Shown here: piece after piece, positions 1-10,900 of the stretch
Position numbering within the stretch: the stretch's first letter is position 1
Layout of the letters: each line of letters starts with the position of its first letter
Assembly (NCBI GenBank): GCA_902805475.1
Contig: CADCSX010000010.1
Coordinates: 1,893,001-1,957,000, forward strand
Direction of reading: 5' to 3'
DNA: 64,000 nt
Source: Entonaema liquescens
Taxonomy: Eukaryota > Ascomycota > Sordariomycetes > Xylariales > Xylariaceae
Program-made: the position numbers and the translations under genes
Notes under the pieces: model-generated
Told to the model about the DNA's origin: nothing
The model's input: the letters and a program-made list of their open reading frames with translations, nothing else
The model's database searches: none

Positions 1-2061
1 GAGATGAACTTGTCTGGAATAGCACCTCCCACAACCTGGTTGGAGAAGCTGTTCTTCTCTGGCTCCTCGTTCGGTTCGATCCACCCGAGGACACGAGCAA
101 AGTCACCAGGTCCACCGGTTTGCCTTTTCAGGAGGTAGTCGAAATCAGCTCTGTTGCTGATAGTTTCACGGTACGCCACTCGGGGCTGGCCAGTAACACA
201 TTCGACCTTATATTCTCGGCGGAGACGCTCGATGTAAATTTCCAAGTGCAACTCACCCATACCTGAGATAATCGTCTCCTCGCTTTCCTCGTCAACGAAC
301 AATCTGAAGGTAGGATCTTCACGTTGGAATCGATTCATCGCCTTACTGAAGTTGTCGGCATCCGTACTTCGCTTGGGCTTAATAGAAAGCGACATGACTG
401 CATCAGGTACGAACATAGAAGACATGGTATATGGCAAGTTTCCATCTGTGAAAGTGTCGCCTGAGGCGCACTCGACGCCGAACACAGCGCAAATCTCACC
501 GGCACCAATCTCATTGACGTCCTCCATCTCATTGGAATGCATTCGCACGATTCGGGGAATCCTGACCTTCTTGTCGGTTCGTGAGTTGAACAGGTAGGTA
601 CCCTTCTTCAGGGTACCCTGGTAAACTCGGATGTATGTGAGCTGACCATAATTGTTCTCTTCGAGCTTGAACGCCAGACCAACAAACGGAAGCGAGTTAT
701 AGGGTACCAGTTGAGTTTCCGCCTCATCCTTGCTGCGATCCAACGCCACATTCCTGACATCGGCAGGGTTAGGCAGATAGTCACAAACTGCATCAAGAAG
801 GGGTTGGATGGATTTGTCGGCCAAAGCAGAACCCATCATAACGGGTGTGAACTTCAGGGCAATCGTCGATCTTCGGATGGCTGCCATGATCTGCTCGTTG
901 GTAGGAGTACCTTCTTCAAGGAAGATTTCAGCAATCTCGTCATCTACGTCTGCCAGTTTCTCGATCAGTTCCTGACGCTTCTGCTCCGCGAGCTCCTTCA
1001 GATCCTCGGGGACGGGGCCAATTCGAACAATTGTTCCTTTGGGTCCCTCGCTGTAAATAGCCTTCATGTCTATCAAATCAACAACTCCCTTGAATTGATC
1101 CTCCGTGCCAATTGGTACTTGAATAGCTGCGGCCGGAATCTTTAACTTGGAATTGATCTGTTCGACGGCTTTCCAGGGATTGGCACCCATTCGGTCCATC
1201 TTGTTTACGAAACTGATTCGAGGAATGTTGTATCGCTTCATCTGCCTATCGACGGTAATAGTCTGCGACTGGACGCCGCTGACAGCGCAAAGGATCATGA
1301 CGGCTCCATCCAGAACTCTCAAAGCACGTTCGACCTCAATAGTAAAGTCGATATGTCCCGGTGTATCAATCAAGTTGATATGGTAGGTATGTTCCTGACC
1401 ATCCTCTACCTTCTTCCAGTCACAGAACGTTGCAGCGGACTGAATGGTAATTCCCTTCTCTCGCTCAAGCTCCATAGAGTCCATCTTAGCGCCTGCGCCA
1501 TCCCTACCTCGTACTTCGTGGATGGCCTTGATTCGTCCTGTATAGAATAGTACACGCTCCGTAGCCGTAGTCTTTCCGCTATCGATATGTGCCTACGCCA
1601 ATGTTTAGTATAACCCCTCCTAACATGCTCTGCTCTTGTGAGATTCGTTATGACATACAGCGATACCAATATTGCGTACTCTGGATAGTCGCTTCTTCTC
1701 ATCCGGGCTCATCTTGGCGAAGACAGCTTCAGGCGTGAGGCTTGCCGCATCTTCAGCAGCTTTCTTCAACCTGTCGACCGAATATCAGTCAGTCGGTCAC
1801 CCCCACTACTGATCTATAAAACACTCGAGATGGTATAAGGGAAGCTTACGCTGCGCTGGCGGCAGAACTGGCTGCGGCAGCAAATCTCGGCTTCGTCAGA
1901 TTGAAGTATCTTCTCCCTTCTACACGCAACGGGGCAGCGATCAACTGCGCAGGAGAACGAGACCCTGGGACTCTAGAGCCGACACTGAGAAATCGAGCGC
2001 TGCATCTGGACCCTAAGATTCGGCCGTCATTAAAAACAGCCACGGCACGCTGCACCCTCAT
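1..2061 (-). CDS. MEF1: Mitochondrial elongation factor G 1 (3' end beyond window)
   Basis: Translational GTPase that moves tRNA and mRNA through the mitochondrial ribosome. I read three exons: 2061-1850, 1770-1659 and 1592 running off the window start. They join in frame across GTAAGC and GTATGT donors. Exon 1 encodes an Arg/Ala-rich leader with few acidic residues, as expected for a mitochondrial presequence. Exon 2 ends just before the P-loop, and exon 3 opens with AHIDSGKTT (G1). DTPGH (G3) and NKMD (G4) follow, then the domain II-IV region. Intron 2 splits the P-loop region (NIGIA/AHIDSGK). The C-terminal part lies outside. The product is very likely MEF1 rather than MEF2 or EF-Tu, judging by the run from G domain into the EF-G domain II. 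The 5' neighbour is the protease gene, on the same strand. Confidence 0.95.
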
Positions 2062-2794
2062 CGTTGCTACGACGCGAAATAATGCAGAAACGAAGGAGCC
2101 CTAAAGACCGTGAGGGAAAAAGAACAGAATGAAAGATTGGCTGCCGTAGGCCGTGGACGAGTGGTGTTCAATATTTTCTATTTCTCGATACCAAAGAAAC
2201 CTAACAAATTTTTGGGGCAATTGGAAAGCGATAACGATTTATCGGGGAGCTAAATCCCGCCCCTCAGGGACCACTCACAGCATGTCAATTCCTAGGTCCA
2301 CACCTTTAATTGATTTAGGTACTTAGGTACTTAGGTACCTATGTTAGGTATTTTCAGAAATATCACCAAGAGGTACATGTATTCATCGTTAATGTTAAAC
2401 AGTCAACAATTATTATGCTAATAAATTTCAACTGAAGTAATAATGTTTATACATGTTAAAAAGCTACAGATATGTACTGGACCTTGGCTGAATAGAATCC
2501 TATTTTCTTGCCTATTGATTTTCTGCTAGTGTTCTATAGACTACTTGTCCACTAGAATCTAGTTTTAGTAGCCGCCATTATTTACCTCTTTCCAGTACCT
2601 CCGTGGAACCCAACCAGTCTATAGACAGGATCATGAACCGCAGGTACAACAAATGTTTGACGGTTTAGCCTGGGGTCTTACCCAGAAACCACTTACTCGA
2701 CTTGACATATACAGATAAATGCAGACGACGATAAATCATAAACAATGCGCCATGTAACCCAGACCCAACCGCTTTCAATCTATGATAAATGCTT
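2062..2794. other. Intergenic; upstream of MEF1
   Basis: No ORF with coding character. It holds a short run of TTAGGTAC units (about 2316-2341) ending in the palindrome TAGGTACCTA at 2332-2341, one of eight such copies in the window. The part nearest 2062 should carry the MEF1 promoter. Confidence 0.6.
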
Positions 2795-4351
2795 CTAGAA
2801 AAGGAGGAAAAATCCACTGCCGACTGTCACCAGACCGATGCTGGCTCCCATGACGGCTACCCTCGACCAGTCTAGCGGAGGTGGTAATGAGGCCGCAGAT
2901 TCTTTGCCATCCTGGAAGCCGCCGCTGGCACCGTACGATGGCGTCGAGAGAGAGCCACTCTGAGTGACCTCGGCCTGGTTAGGCGCCACAGTGGCCGAAG
3001 GAATCTGGGCACCCTCGCTGGGGAATGCAATGACATTAGATGTGGTAGCATTGAAGTCTGTAGGCGCAATCGCAATTTCATTGTTGACCAAGTCGTAGAC
3101 CACATAAGCGGACCTCAAGAAAGTGTCCCCCAGAAGGAATGATGAACTGCTGCTGCTGAAATTTTGAATACCAAATTGGCAGGCCGCTTGTCCTGCGTTT
3201 GGACCATCTGGAAGCGGGATTGATCTGCTGCCACTAGTCAGGGGTAGAACAAGCTCATCCATCGTAACGTTAATGACTGGTCCTCCAGAGCCGCCGAACC
3301 CAAATGAGAAGTGGCCCTGACTATTTTCCATGTCGCAAGGAAGTAGTGCGAGGCTCACTTCGTCGTAATACACAGCGCCTACCTCCTGCCAGATTTGTTC
3401 TGCTAGATCCGTTGGCAAGTAGCTGAATGTGGTCCCAGAGTCAAGGACGACGGGAATGGGGAATTCAGCGGAGAGGGAGTCGGTTCCTGACGAAGAAGAC
3501 GCCTGTACGGATGTCAAAGCGACAGTAAAGGACGAAAAAACTCCGGAGCGCGAATCTTTATAGATGTTGATTCGGGTAAGGTCACCGTGGTACTTCTCAG
3601 TATCGATTCCACCAAATAAAATACTACCGGTGCTGGCGTCCAAATCATTTAACCATAAGCTATACGCATTCGTAGCAATAAGCCCCTGTTTCTGCATCAA
3701 TACCGGAAGATTGTCGTATGCGGAAGAAGTAGTGCGGGTGTTGCCGACGATAGCCTCGCTCGCTACATATCCTACACCAACGAGACCGTACGGGATATCA
3801 GTGTTGATACCAAGACCCATAGTCAAGTTGGTTAAAGTGGTGCCACCAATTTCGAATGTCTCTGCGATATAGTCGCCTTTTGAGTGACTACCGTCGACAT
3901 AGGAAATGCTGAAGTCATTTTCTCCAACAACTGAGAAGGATGTAGAATCGCTTTCGTCGACTACAAAAATAGTGACGTTTTAGTTAGCTACGATTAACTC
4001 CTAAGGTATATTCATTTCTAATTTATCGAGCAGTCACTTACAAGATCCCAAAGTGCATCCCGGATTATCTGAGGTTTCCTCGCAGACACTGGAACTACTC
4101 GAAGGTACCCAGATGTCGCTCGATCCGGTATCAAGTTGTAATGTTAAGTTCTGACCTGGAGTGCCGACTGAACAAGAAGCAAAATAACCACCTCTAAGCT
4201 TCTCGTTGGTAATGATCTCTGTAACTGTTCCATCTTGTCGCCTAGTGAGCTTGGTTTCCGTTTGCCTCCTATGTATGTCCCATTGGACAACTTGCGCACG
4301 AGCAACGGAGGCGACCAATGCGCTGGCCGCAAACGTCACGACGGTTTTCAT
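2795..4351 (-). CDS. GPI-anchored aspartic protease (yapsin/pepsin A1 family)
   Basis: Secreted or cell-wall aspartyl endopeptidase. Two exons, 4351-4042 and 3960-2795 (intron donor GTAAGT, acceptor TTGTAG), join in frame to 491 residues. The first 20 residues are a signal peptide. A short propeptide with a TRRQ dibasic site follows. The first catalytic motif is LDTGSSDIW, near residue 75. The second is VLDSGTTFSYLP, in exon 2. The tail is Ser/Gly-rich and ends in about 20 hydrophobic residues (VAVMGASIGLVTVGSGFFLLF), which fits a GPI-attachment signal. Family knowledge: such yapsins process cell-wall and secreted proteins. The start is the first ATG, with the signal peptide immediately after it. 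No lesion seen. Confidence 0.93.
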
Positions 4352-5330
4352 ACTTCCGATCTAAGAAGGTCTAGTAGAATAATCTGAACTGGAGCCGCTA
4401 AGAATCTCGAATTGATATTTGTGAGGATTTGGTGTATGTACTCGAGGAATTAGCCAAGAGATTTCGTGGGGTAACCCAAGCAAGCCAGCTATTCAGGGTT
4501 CTTCGTGGGGATGACGGGATGACGCGGCCTGGACTTTGCGGACTGAAGTCGAACGAGAGCGAAGTTGAAGAAAAAGAAACAAAAGTAAGCAAAAGACAAT
4601 GCGACCCCAAGGATGAATGGTATAATAAAAAGGGAAACTAGGCAGACGCCAGCAGGTAGCAAAAAAAGAGAGAGCAAAGACTGGATGTACAAGTGAACGA
4701 ATAATGCACCAAGCACCAAGCAACAAGCAACAAGCAACAAGCAACAGACAATGTGACGGACGAATGTGAGAATGAGAATGAGACGAAGGTAAAAACCCCA
4801 GGAACCAGCCCGGATGCCAAGGAAAGATTTTAGGCCAAGGCGATTACGCCAAGAAGCCAAGAAGATTAGAAAGGACTAAAACGGTAAATGGATAACCTTA
4901 AAGTGGCGGGAACGATGGGTTAAAAGGATGGCTAGAGGCAAGTTAGAGGCAGGCTTGCTTGTTAAGCTTTACTCGCCAAGAAAGAGCGTTACTCTCTCTG
5001 TTTCCTAAACTGCCACCACAATGTAATTTAAAGATGTTGTTGCGGCAGTGCGAAAGACTAGAAAAATCAAATCAAGACTTAAAAAGAAGTTGTACTAAGT
5101 AGTAAAAAATATTATTTGTAAAAAGGGTCATGAGGAAATAAAAGTGGCTATTAGATGACGAAACGCTTGAATCAGATCTACATTGCGTTGCGTGGTTTAG
5201 GTACTGCTTAGGTGCTACAGTTGTAATTCTTGTAAGGGATTGTACCTAACTGATACAGTACATAGTCCTTGTACTATACTGCCGGTTTGCCGAGAGGTAA
5301 GTGCTAAATGTAGGGTAAAGCCGGTAAATC
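4352..5330. other. Protease upstream region; purine-rich, no gene
   Basis: Purine-rich DNA gives several long overlapping minus-strand ORFs (for example 4489-4860), but their translations are low-complexity and hydrophobic, with no domain features, so I do not call a gene. This is probably the 5' leader and promoter of the protease. From about 5100 the sequence slides into the AT-rich block. Confidence 0.5.
4708..4747. repeat. AAGCAAC short tandem repeat
   Basis: About five units of a 7-base motif (CAAGCAA phase), preceded by two AAGCACC variants. It lies in the purine-rich leader region upstream of the protease. Confidence 0.75.
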
Positions 5331-6143
5331 AAAAAGCGCAGCAAAAGCGAAATTAATTATATTATTTTATTAACTACTAAATTAAAGTTTTAAAAATTAT
5401 TTATATAATTTATTTTTATTTAATTTAAAGTTAATATTAATAAATATAATTTATATATATATTTTATTATTAATTATATATAATTTTATATAAAATTTAT
5501 TATTAATTATATATAATTTTATATAAAATTTATTATATAATTATAAAATTTTTAATTAATATAAATATTTATATTAAATTTAATAAATAAATTAATAAAT
5601 TTAATTAATTTTTTAATTTTAAAATATTTTTAATATTTATTTTTAAAAAATTTTTTTTTTAAAATAATATTTAATTTATTAATAAATATAAAAAATTATT
5701 TTATATAAAATTTATAATTAATATATCGTTATTTTAAATTTATTTAATAATATTATAATTAATAATTTTAATAATATTAATAATAATTTTAATTATAATT
5801 TTAATTTTAATATAATTATTATTAATAAAATAATTAAATTAATTAAATTTTAAATTATCGAAAATTTTTTTAATTAATTTATTAACGTTAAAAATTAATT
5901 TAATATTAATAATTTATTAAAATTTTATTTTTAAAAATAATATAAATAAATTAATAATAATTTTATTTAAATTAATAAAAATTAACGTTTATATAAAATT
6001 TATTATTATAATAAAAATAAAAATTAAATTTATTTTATTAATTTTTTATTTAATAAAAAAATAATATTAACGTTTTAAAAATTTATATAAAATTTTTAAC
6101 GTAAATTAATAAATTTATTTATATTATTTATATTATTATTTTT
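5330..6143. repeat. RIP-mutated AT-rich tract, left part
   Basis: Almost pure A/T with no coding potential. The rare C and G bases lie nearly all in CpG dinucleotides, which points to C-to-T mutation on both strands at every context except CpG. Known biology: RIP of duplicated DNA in ascomycetes. The original element is no longer recognisable by eye. The transposon at 6144-6813 interrupts this tract. Confidence 0.88.
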
Positions 6144-6813
6144 GAGCAACATTAGTTCGGCAGTGGGGGGCGTATTAGGTCGGTAGTAACCATACCATTT
6201 TGTATGGGAGCGCCACACCCGCGAAAATCGCACAAGTATTACATGTATCTCCATACAAATTTACTAGTACGCGACCGTACTTCCCATGCCCACCCCGCCA
6301 GATCTCTTATCTATCAAATTACCTTATTTAATCTACCGAACCAACCACCTAATCAATTAATTAATCAATTAATCAATCAATCAATTAATTAATTAATTAA
6401 TTAATCAATTAATTAATCAATTAATCAATCAATCAATCAATCAATCAGTTAATCAGTCAGTCAGTTAGTTAGTCAGTCAATTAGTCAGTCAATTAATTTA
6501 ATAGTCAATTAAACAAGCGCTGCGTTTGTTGTCTATTTCGCTTCGAAACGCGCGTATGCGACCGTATAAGATGTTGTGGAATTGATAGGTAATTTTAAGG
6601 GGTTGAAGCCTTATAAGAATATTGCCAAGTAAGCGGTTAAGGATTTGACCAATAGGAGGGCGTGTATGGTAAAAAGCCACGAAAGATAAAATTTGCCAAA
6701 GGTTATAAATGAACACTAGTAAATTTGTATGCGCGGGGAGGTACTTGTTAATATAAAGCCATTGTGGCTACTGCCGACTTAGTACGCCCCCCACTGCCGA
6801 ATTAGTGTTGCTC
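6144..6813. mobile_element. Non-autonomous inverted-repeat DNA transposon (MITE-like, hAT-type footprint)
   Basis: The ends are inverted copies. The left end begins GAGCAACATTAGTTCGGCAG and the right end, read on the minus strand, begins GAGCAACACTAATTCGGCAG. Both continue through GTGGGGGGCGTA to about 50 bases, with only transition differences. Subterminal inverted copies of CATACAAATTTACTAGT lie at about 6252-6269 and 6713-6730. The bases just outside both ends are identical: TTATTTTT at 6136-6143 and 6814-6821. An 8-base target duplication is the hAT superfamily hallmark, though the flank is so AT-rich that chance is possible. There is no transposase ORF. Base composition is ordinary, unlike the RIPed DNA on both sides. 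Confidence 0.85.
6351..6512. repeat. Degenerate AATT/AATC microsatellite inside the transposon
   Basis: About 160 bases of ATTA, ATCA and later GTCA/GTTA four-base units, drifting from AT-only to G/C-containing variants along its length. It occupies the interior of the inverted-repeat element. Confidence 0.85.
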
Positions 6814-8650
6814 TTATTTTTAATTAAAAAATAAATTAAATAAATTAATAAATAATTTAAAAAAAAATAAAAAATAATTAAAAATAATTTAAAATTTTAT
6901 TTAAATTTTAAATATAATTTTAAAATTAATATTATTAATATATATATTTTTTTCGTATATTTAATTTATATAAATATATATTTTAATTAATAACGAAAAA
7001 ATTATTAAAATCGGGTTTTTTAATTATTAAATTATATATTTATTTAACATTTTATATTTAAAATTTAATTCGAATTAATTTTTTAAAATACGGTTTTTTT
7101 AATTATTAATTTAATCGTTTAAAATTTATTAAATTTTATAATATTAATAAATAAAATTATAATAAAATTTAAAAATTATAATATTATAATTTTTAAAATA
7201 TTTAATAAATTAATAAATTTTAAATTTAAAATATAAATTTTAATTTAATTAAATTATTTTTTATATTAATATTTTTATAATCGAACCGAAATTACGTTTA
7301 AATGTAAATTTCCATTAAAATAACATTTAAAATTAATATTTACGTAAATTATAATTATATTTTTATTTATAAATTTATTTTAATTACCGTTAAAATTTTA
7401 TTATTACGTTTTTTTAAATAATTTATTTATTATTATTAATTTATTAAATTATTTACGAATATAATATATAATTATTATAAAAATTATTTATATAAAAAAA
7501 AATATTATTAATAAATTTATTAATATTAAAAATGTTAAATACGGTAAAAATAAAACGAATTAATTTAAATAAAAAAACGTTTTTATTAAATTTACGAATA
7601 ACGGCGTTATTATTTAAATTACATTTTACGATAATAATATATATTTAATATTTTTAACAATGTATATAAATTACGAAATATTTCGTTATAATAACCGTAA
7701 AAAATTAATAAAAACGTTAATAAATAATAAAATAATATAAAAAATATTTAATAATTTATTTCGAAAAACGTTATTTATTTTAACGTTTATATTAACGTAT
7801 AATTATTTAATAAAAAACGTTAATATTAAAAATTAATTACGAGTTAATATAAATTTTAAAAATTATTAACGATAAAATAATTATTAAATTTTTTATTACG
7901 ATTTTTTATTAAATTATTTTATAATTTAATTATTATTAAAAACTTTAATTAATTTTATTTTTATTAAATATTATATTAACGAATAATTTTATTTTTTAAC
8001 GTAAATTTATTCGATCGATTAATAATTAAAATAATATAAAATATTATTAAAAATGTTTTTAACGTTAATATTATAAATTATTATATAAATAAATTATCGA
8101 AACGTTTATTATAATTATTATTTAATATTATATATTTAATTAATTATTTTTAAATATATTAAAAAATAATTTTTAATTAAATAAAATAATAAATTATTAT
8201 ATAAAAAAATACGTATAACGTTAACATTTTTACATATTATATTTTAAATAATTTAAAATTATTATAAATAAATTTATAAATTATTAATATTTGTTTAAAA
8301 TATTTTAAAATTATATTAAATATAATGTTATTTTTTTAAAAAAAAAATTATTAAAATACGTGGTATTAATTAAATATATTTAATTTTTTTAATTATTATA
8401 ATAATTAATATATAAATATAAAATTTATTTATATATAAAATTAAATATAATTATTTTTCGAAAAAACATTAAAAATAAAGTTTTTTTAAATTATTTATAA
8501 TTTTAAAAATATTAATATTTTAATTTAAATTTAAAATTATTAAAATAAAATATTTTTAAATAAAAATTTAATATTTTATTATATAAATTAAATAAAAAAT
8601 TATTAAATTAATGTTTAATATTATAAAAATCATATAAACAATTTTTAAAA
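6814..8650. repeat. RIP-mutated AT-rich tract, right part
   Basis: Continuation of the AT-rich block, about 1.8 kb. C and G survive almost only as CpG (for example 7501-7860). No ORF. The composition returns to normal at about 8650-8750. Confidence 0.88.
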
Positions 8651-9837
8651 CTTTAGTTTAACGGTTAATAAAATAGTTAATATAATTTCACTAATATCAT
8701 TAACAAGCTTAATTTATCGTTATTATCGGACAACGCTACCAATTGAAACAATAGCAACAGGTTAATCCTACAATCTCTAAGGTAACACTAGCCTGACGCC
8801 ATCCGCTGCGCCTATTAACGCTTTTGCGACCTCTCGCACCGTACTTTTTAATACGCGACGCCACGAGCCATACTCCCGAAAACCAAATATCACTTATCTA
8901 TCTAAATCAAGATCTATTTTCACTTAAAGTTCTATGAATAATAACCCTGAAACGCGAAGTCGCCAGATAGGCGATAACCATAGATACGGTGCCTAATATT
9001 ATAACTCGATCAAAAAAGACGATCGAGTTGTACAGCATAGGTACCTACTCAATAACCAACAACTGATTGGCTCGTATGAATTCGAGATGCGACGAGGATG
9101 TCGGCTAAGCCACCCCTATATAAGGAAATACATAAGACACTCGATATGAAATAGTCGCTTAGCTCGATGTCGCCTTACCGGATATATACCAAATTAGATA
9201 TTAGACGATCTAACTAATTACCTACCTACTTACCTAATAACTATCTATATTCTCCGGATTTTGTGTTTGGTAATTATTCAAACTCTATATAATGTCGTCA
9301 GGATTCTTCGTACACCTTAGGTATGCATTCAAGTGGTATTACCTTAGGTACCTAGTCTCTCAGCTGCGGCGGGGCGTTGAAACAGCCGAAGTCTAGAATC
9401 TTGGCAGCTGAAACGCTTGATAATGTTACGAACATGTACATCGTCGCCCTCTTTTTCTCTTTTACTCCATCTCATATCAGAATCAATTTCTATTAGGGAA
9501 CTCGAACAATGCGGTTAAGACATATCCAGCCTGTGCTCGACCCCTTAACGCCGGAGACGTAAGTCTTATGGCGTTCCCTGACGGCGCCTATGCGAGGTCT
9601 TAGCTATCATATTCTATCCAGCACTCTCGATCTATTCCTTCGACTCACTACGTTCACATGTTTAGCCCCCATTGCCCGTCCAAGAATTCATCAACTCCAA
9701 ACCCTCATGACAATTCTAACGAATCATTTTGACTTTCGTTCGCTAATTCGTAAGCGCTTATCCGCCATCTAAACTCCAGAGTATCACTTGAAGCCCCATC
9801 CCCTATATTCTAATACAGTTTATTGTATCCTTCATAT
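8651..9837. other. Intergenic, no gene seen
   Basis: Ordinary composition. Contains TAGGTACCTA at 9345-9354. The short ORF at 9590-9772 has no recognisable features and I do not call it. Confidence 0.5.
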
Positions 9838-10416
9838 TTAGTTCCATCGACCTCTAGTATCGTACACCATATCGTAACTTCCGTCGTCTCTAACAGATTC
9901 GTTACGTCGGTTTGAGAGTTGGCCTTTTCGCTTACGACTCGTGTATATGATGCCGTTGATGAGCTGTGCAATACTCGCGAGCACAGGTATCACGCCTATC
10001 AGTAAACCCAGAGCGCCGAAAACTGAGTCGGCTGTTGTAATGATGATAGCAGCAATGAAGTACGCGCTCCAGAACAGGGTCTTAATGCATGCGAATAAAA
10101 GCACTATGACTGGGTTTAGCTGGCCACGAGCATACAGCGTTATCTCGATGATCTCCGAAATAAGAGTGCCGACACCAAGGAGAAGTATAATAGTTCCCAT
10201 TATCCTCGCGTACTTGACTAGATCGTCGGCCTCATAACCTAGATATACGACAGTAAATAACTGAGATGAAGCGACTTTACGCAGCTGCTGCTCCACGGAA
10301 GACGCGCCAACAAGAAGCAGGGCCGCAGCGACAGTAGAGATGAGCGCGAGGCTGATTTGTAAAATCCAATATGGCAGCACATCACGCTTCCGCCATATAC
10401 CTTCGTAGCGTTTCAT
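9838..10416 (-). CDS. Four-helix membrane protein, uncharacterised
   Basis: An uninterrupted 192-residue ORF with four hydrophobic segments, roughly residues 16-38, 68-90, 102-127 and 130-155. The first two helices are separated by a loop of about 30 residues, and the C-terminal tail is hydrophilic (RKRKGQ, then acidic and Tyr-containing). This topology matches small fungal MARVEL-like proteins, but I see no diagnostic motif. It is probably a plasma-membrane or endomembrane protein of unknown role. Intronless; the start is the first ATG of the frame. The next gene on this strand is the MFS transporter at 10901-12914. Confidence 0.75.
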   Translation of the reverse strand: MKRYEGIWRKRDVLPYWILQISLALISTVAAALLLVGASSVEQQLRKVASSQLFTVVYLGYEADDLVKYARIMGTIILLLGVGTLISEIIEITLYARGQLNPVIVLLFACIKTLFWSAYFIAAIIITTADSVFGALGLLIGVIPVLASIAQLINGIIYTSRKRKGQLSNRRNESVRDDGSYDMVYDTRGRWN

Positions 10417-10900
10417 TTCGATATTGCTTCTTGTGGTGTACTATGTCGTTATATATGTCTCCTCATAATCGTGGATCGAGGAGGGTAGGTCGTCGGTGTG
10501 TCTTAATATGCTGGCTACCTCAACAGTGATTCTTCAATATATTTCAAGATTTCAAGCAGATATAGCACATATCACTCGTGGGGAATGGGCGGGCTTTTAC
10601 GAATCCCTTAAGCCACACTCGATGGTTAGCATTGAAACTGCATCGAGGTACAGCATTTGGTCTACATCGTTTCTGTTGGACTACGCCGCCAGAATGGCCT
10701 CTATACGAACCACTGTACTACTGAAAATTGATCCTTACAGTAAAGGCGGCATACTTCAAACCAGCGTGAAACTGCCCATCTTGCGTTCGCCCTTTTTGTA
10801 TCAAAGATTATGGTGACGGTATTCCGATACCACACCGCCAGCACAGGCTATTATACCTCCGAGTGTGTTAATCATACGCACCTCCCATATTTTTAAGTCT
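10417..10900. other. Intergenic, no gene seen
   Basis: A plus-strand ORF at 10496-10816 runs through here, but its translation has no domain-like features and looks like chance. The region likely holds the promoter of the four-helix protein and the 3' end of the MFS gene. Confidence 0.45.

Noticed and set aside
4489..4860. 123-residue minus-strand ORF upstream of the protease
   Set aside because: Low-complexity hydrophobic translation of a purine-rich leader; overlapping ORFs in other frames look the same and no domain is visible.
6351..6512. Tandem four-base array considered as a CRISPR-like or telomeric repeat
   Set aside because: Units are 4 bases without spacers, and degenerate; it is a microsatellite inside a transposon in a eukaryotic genome.
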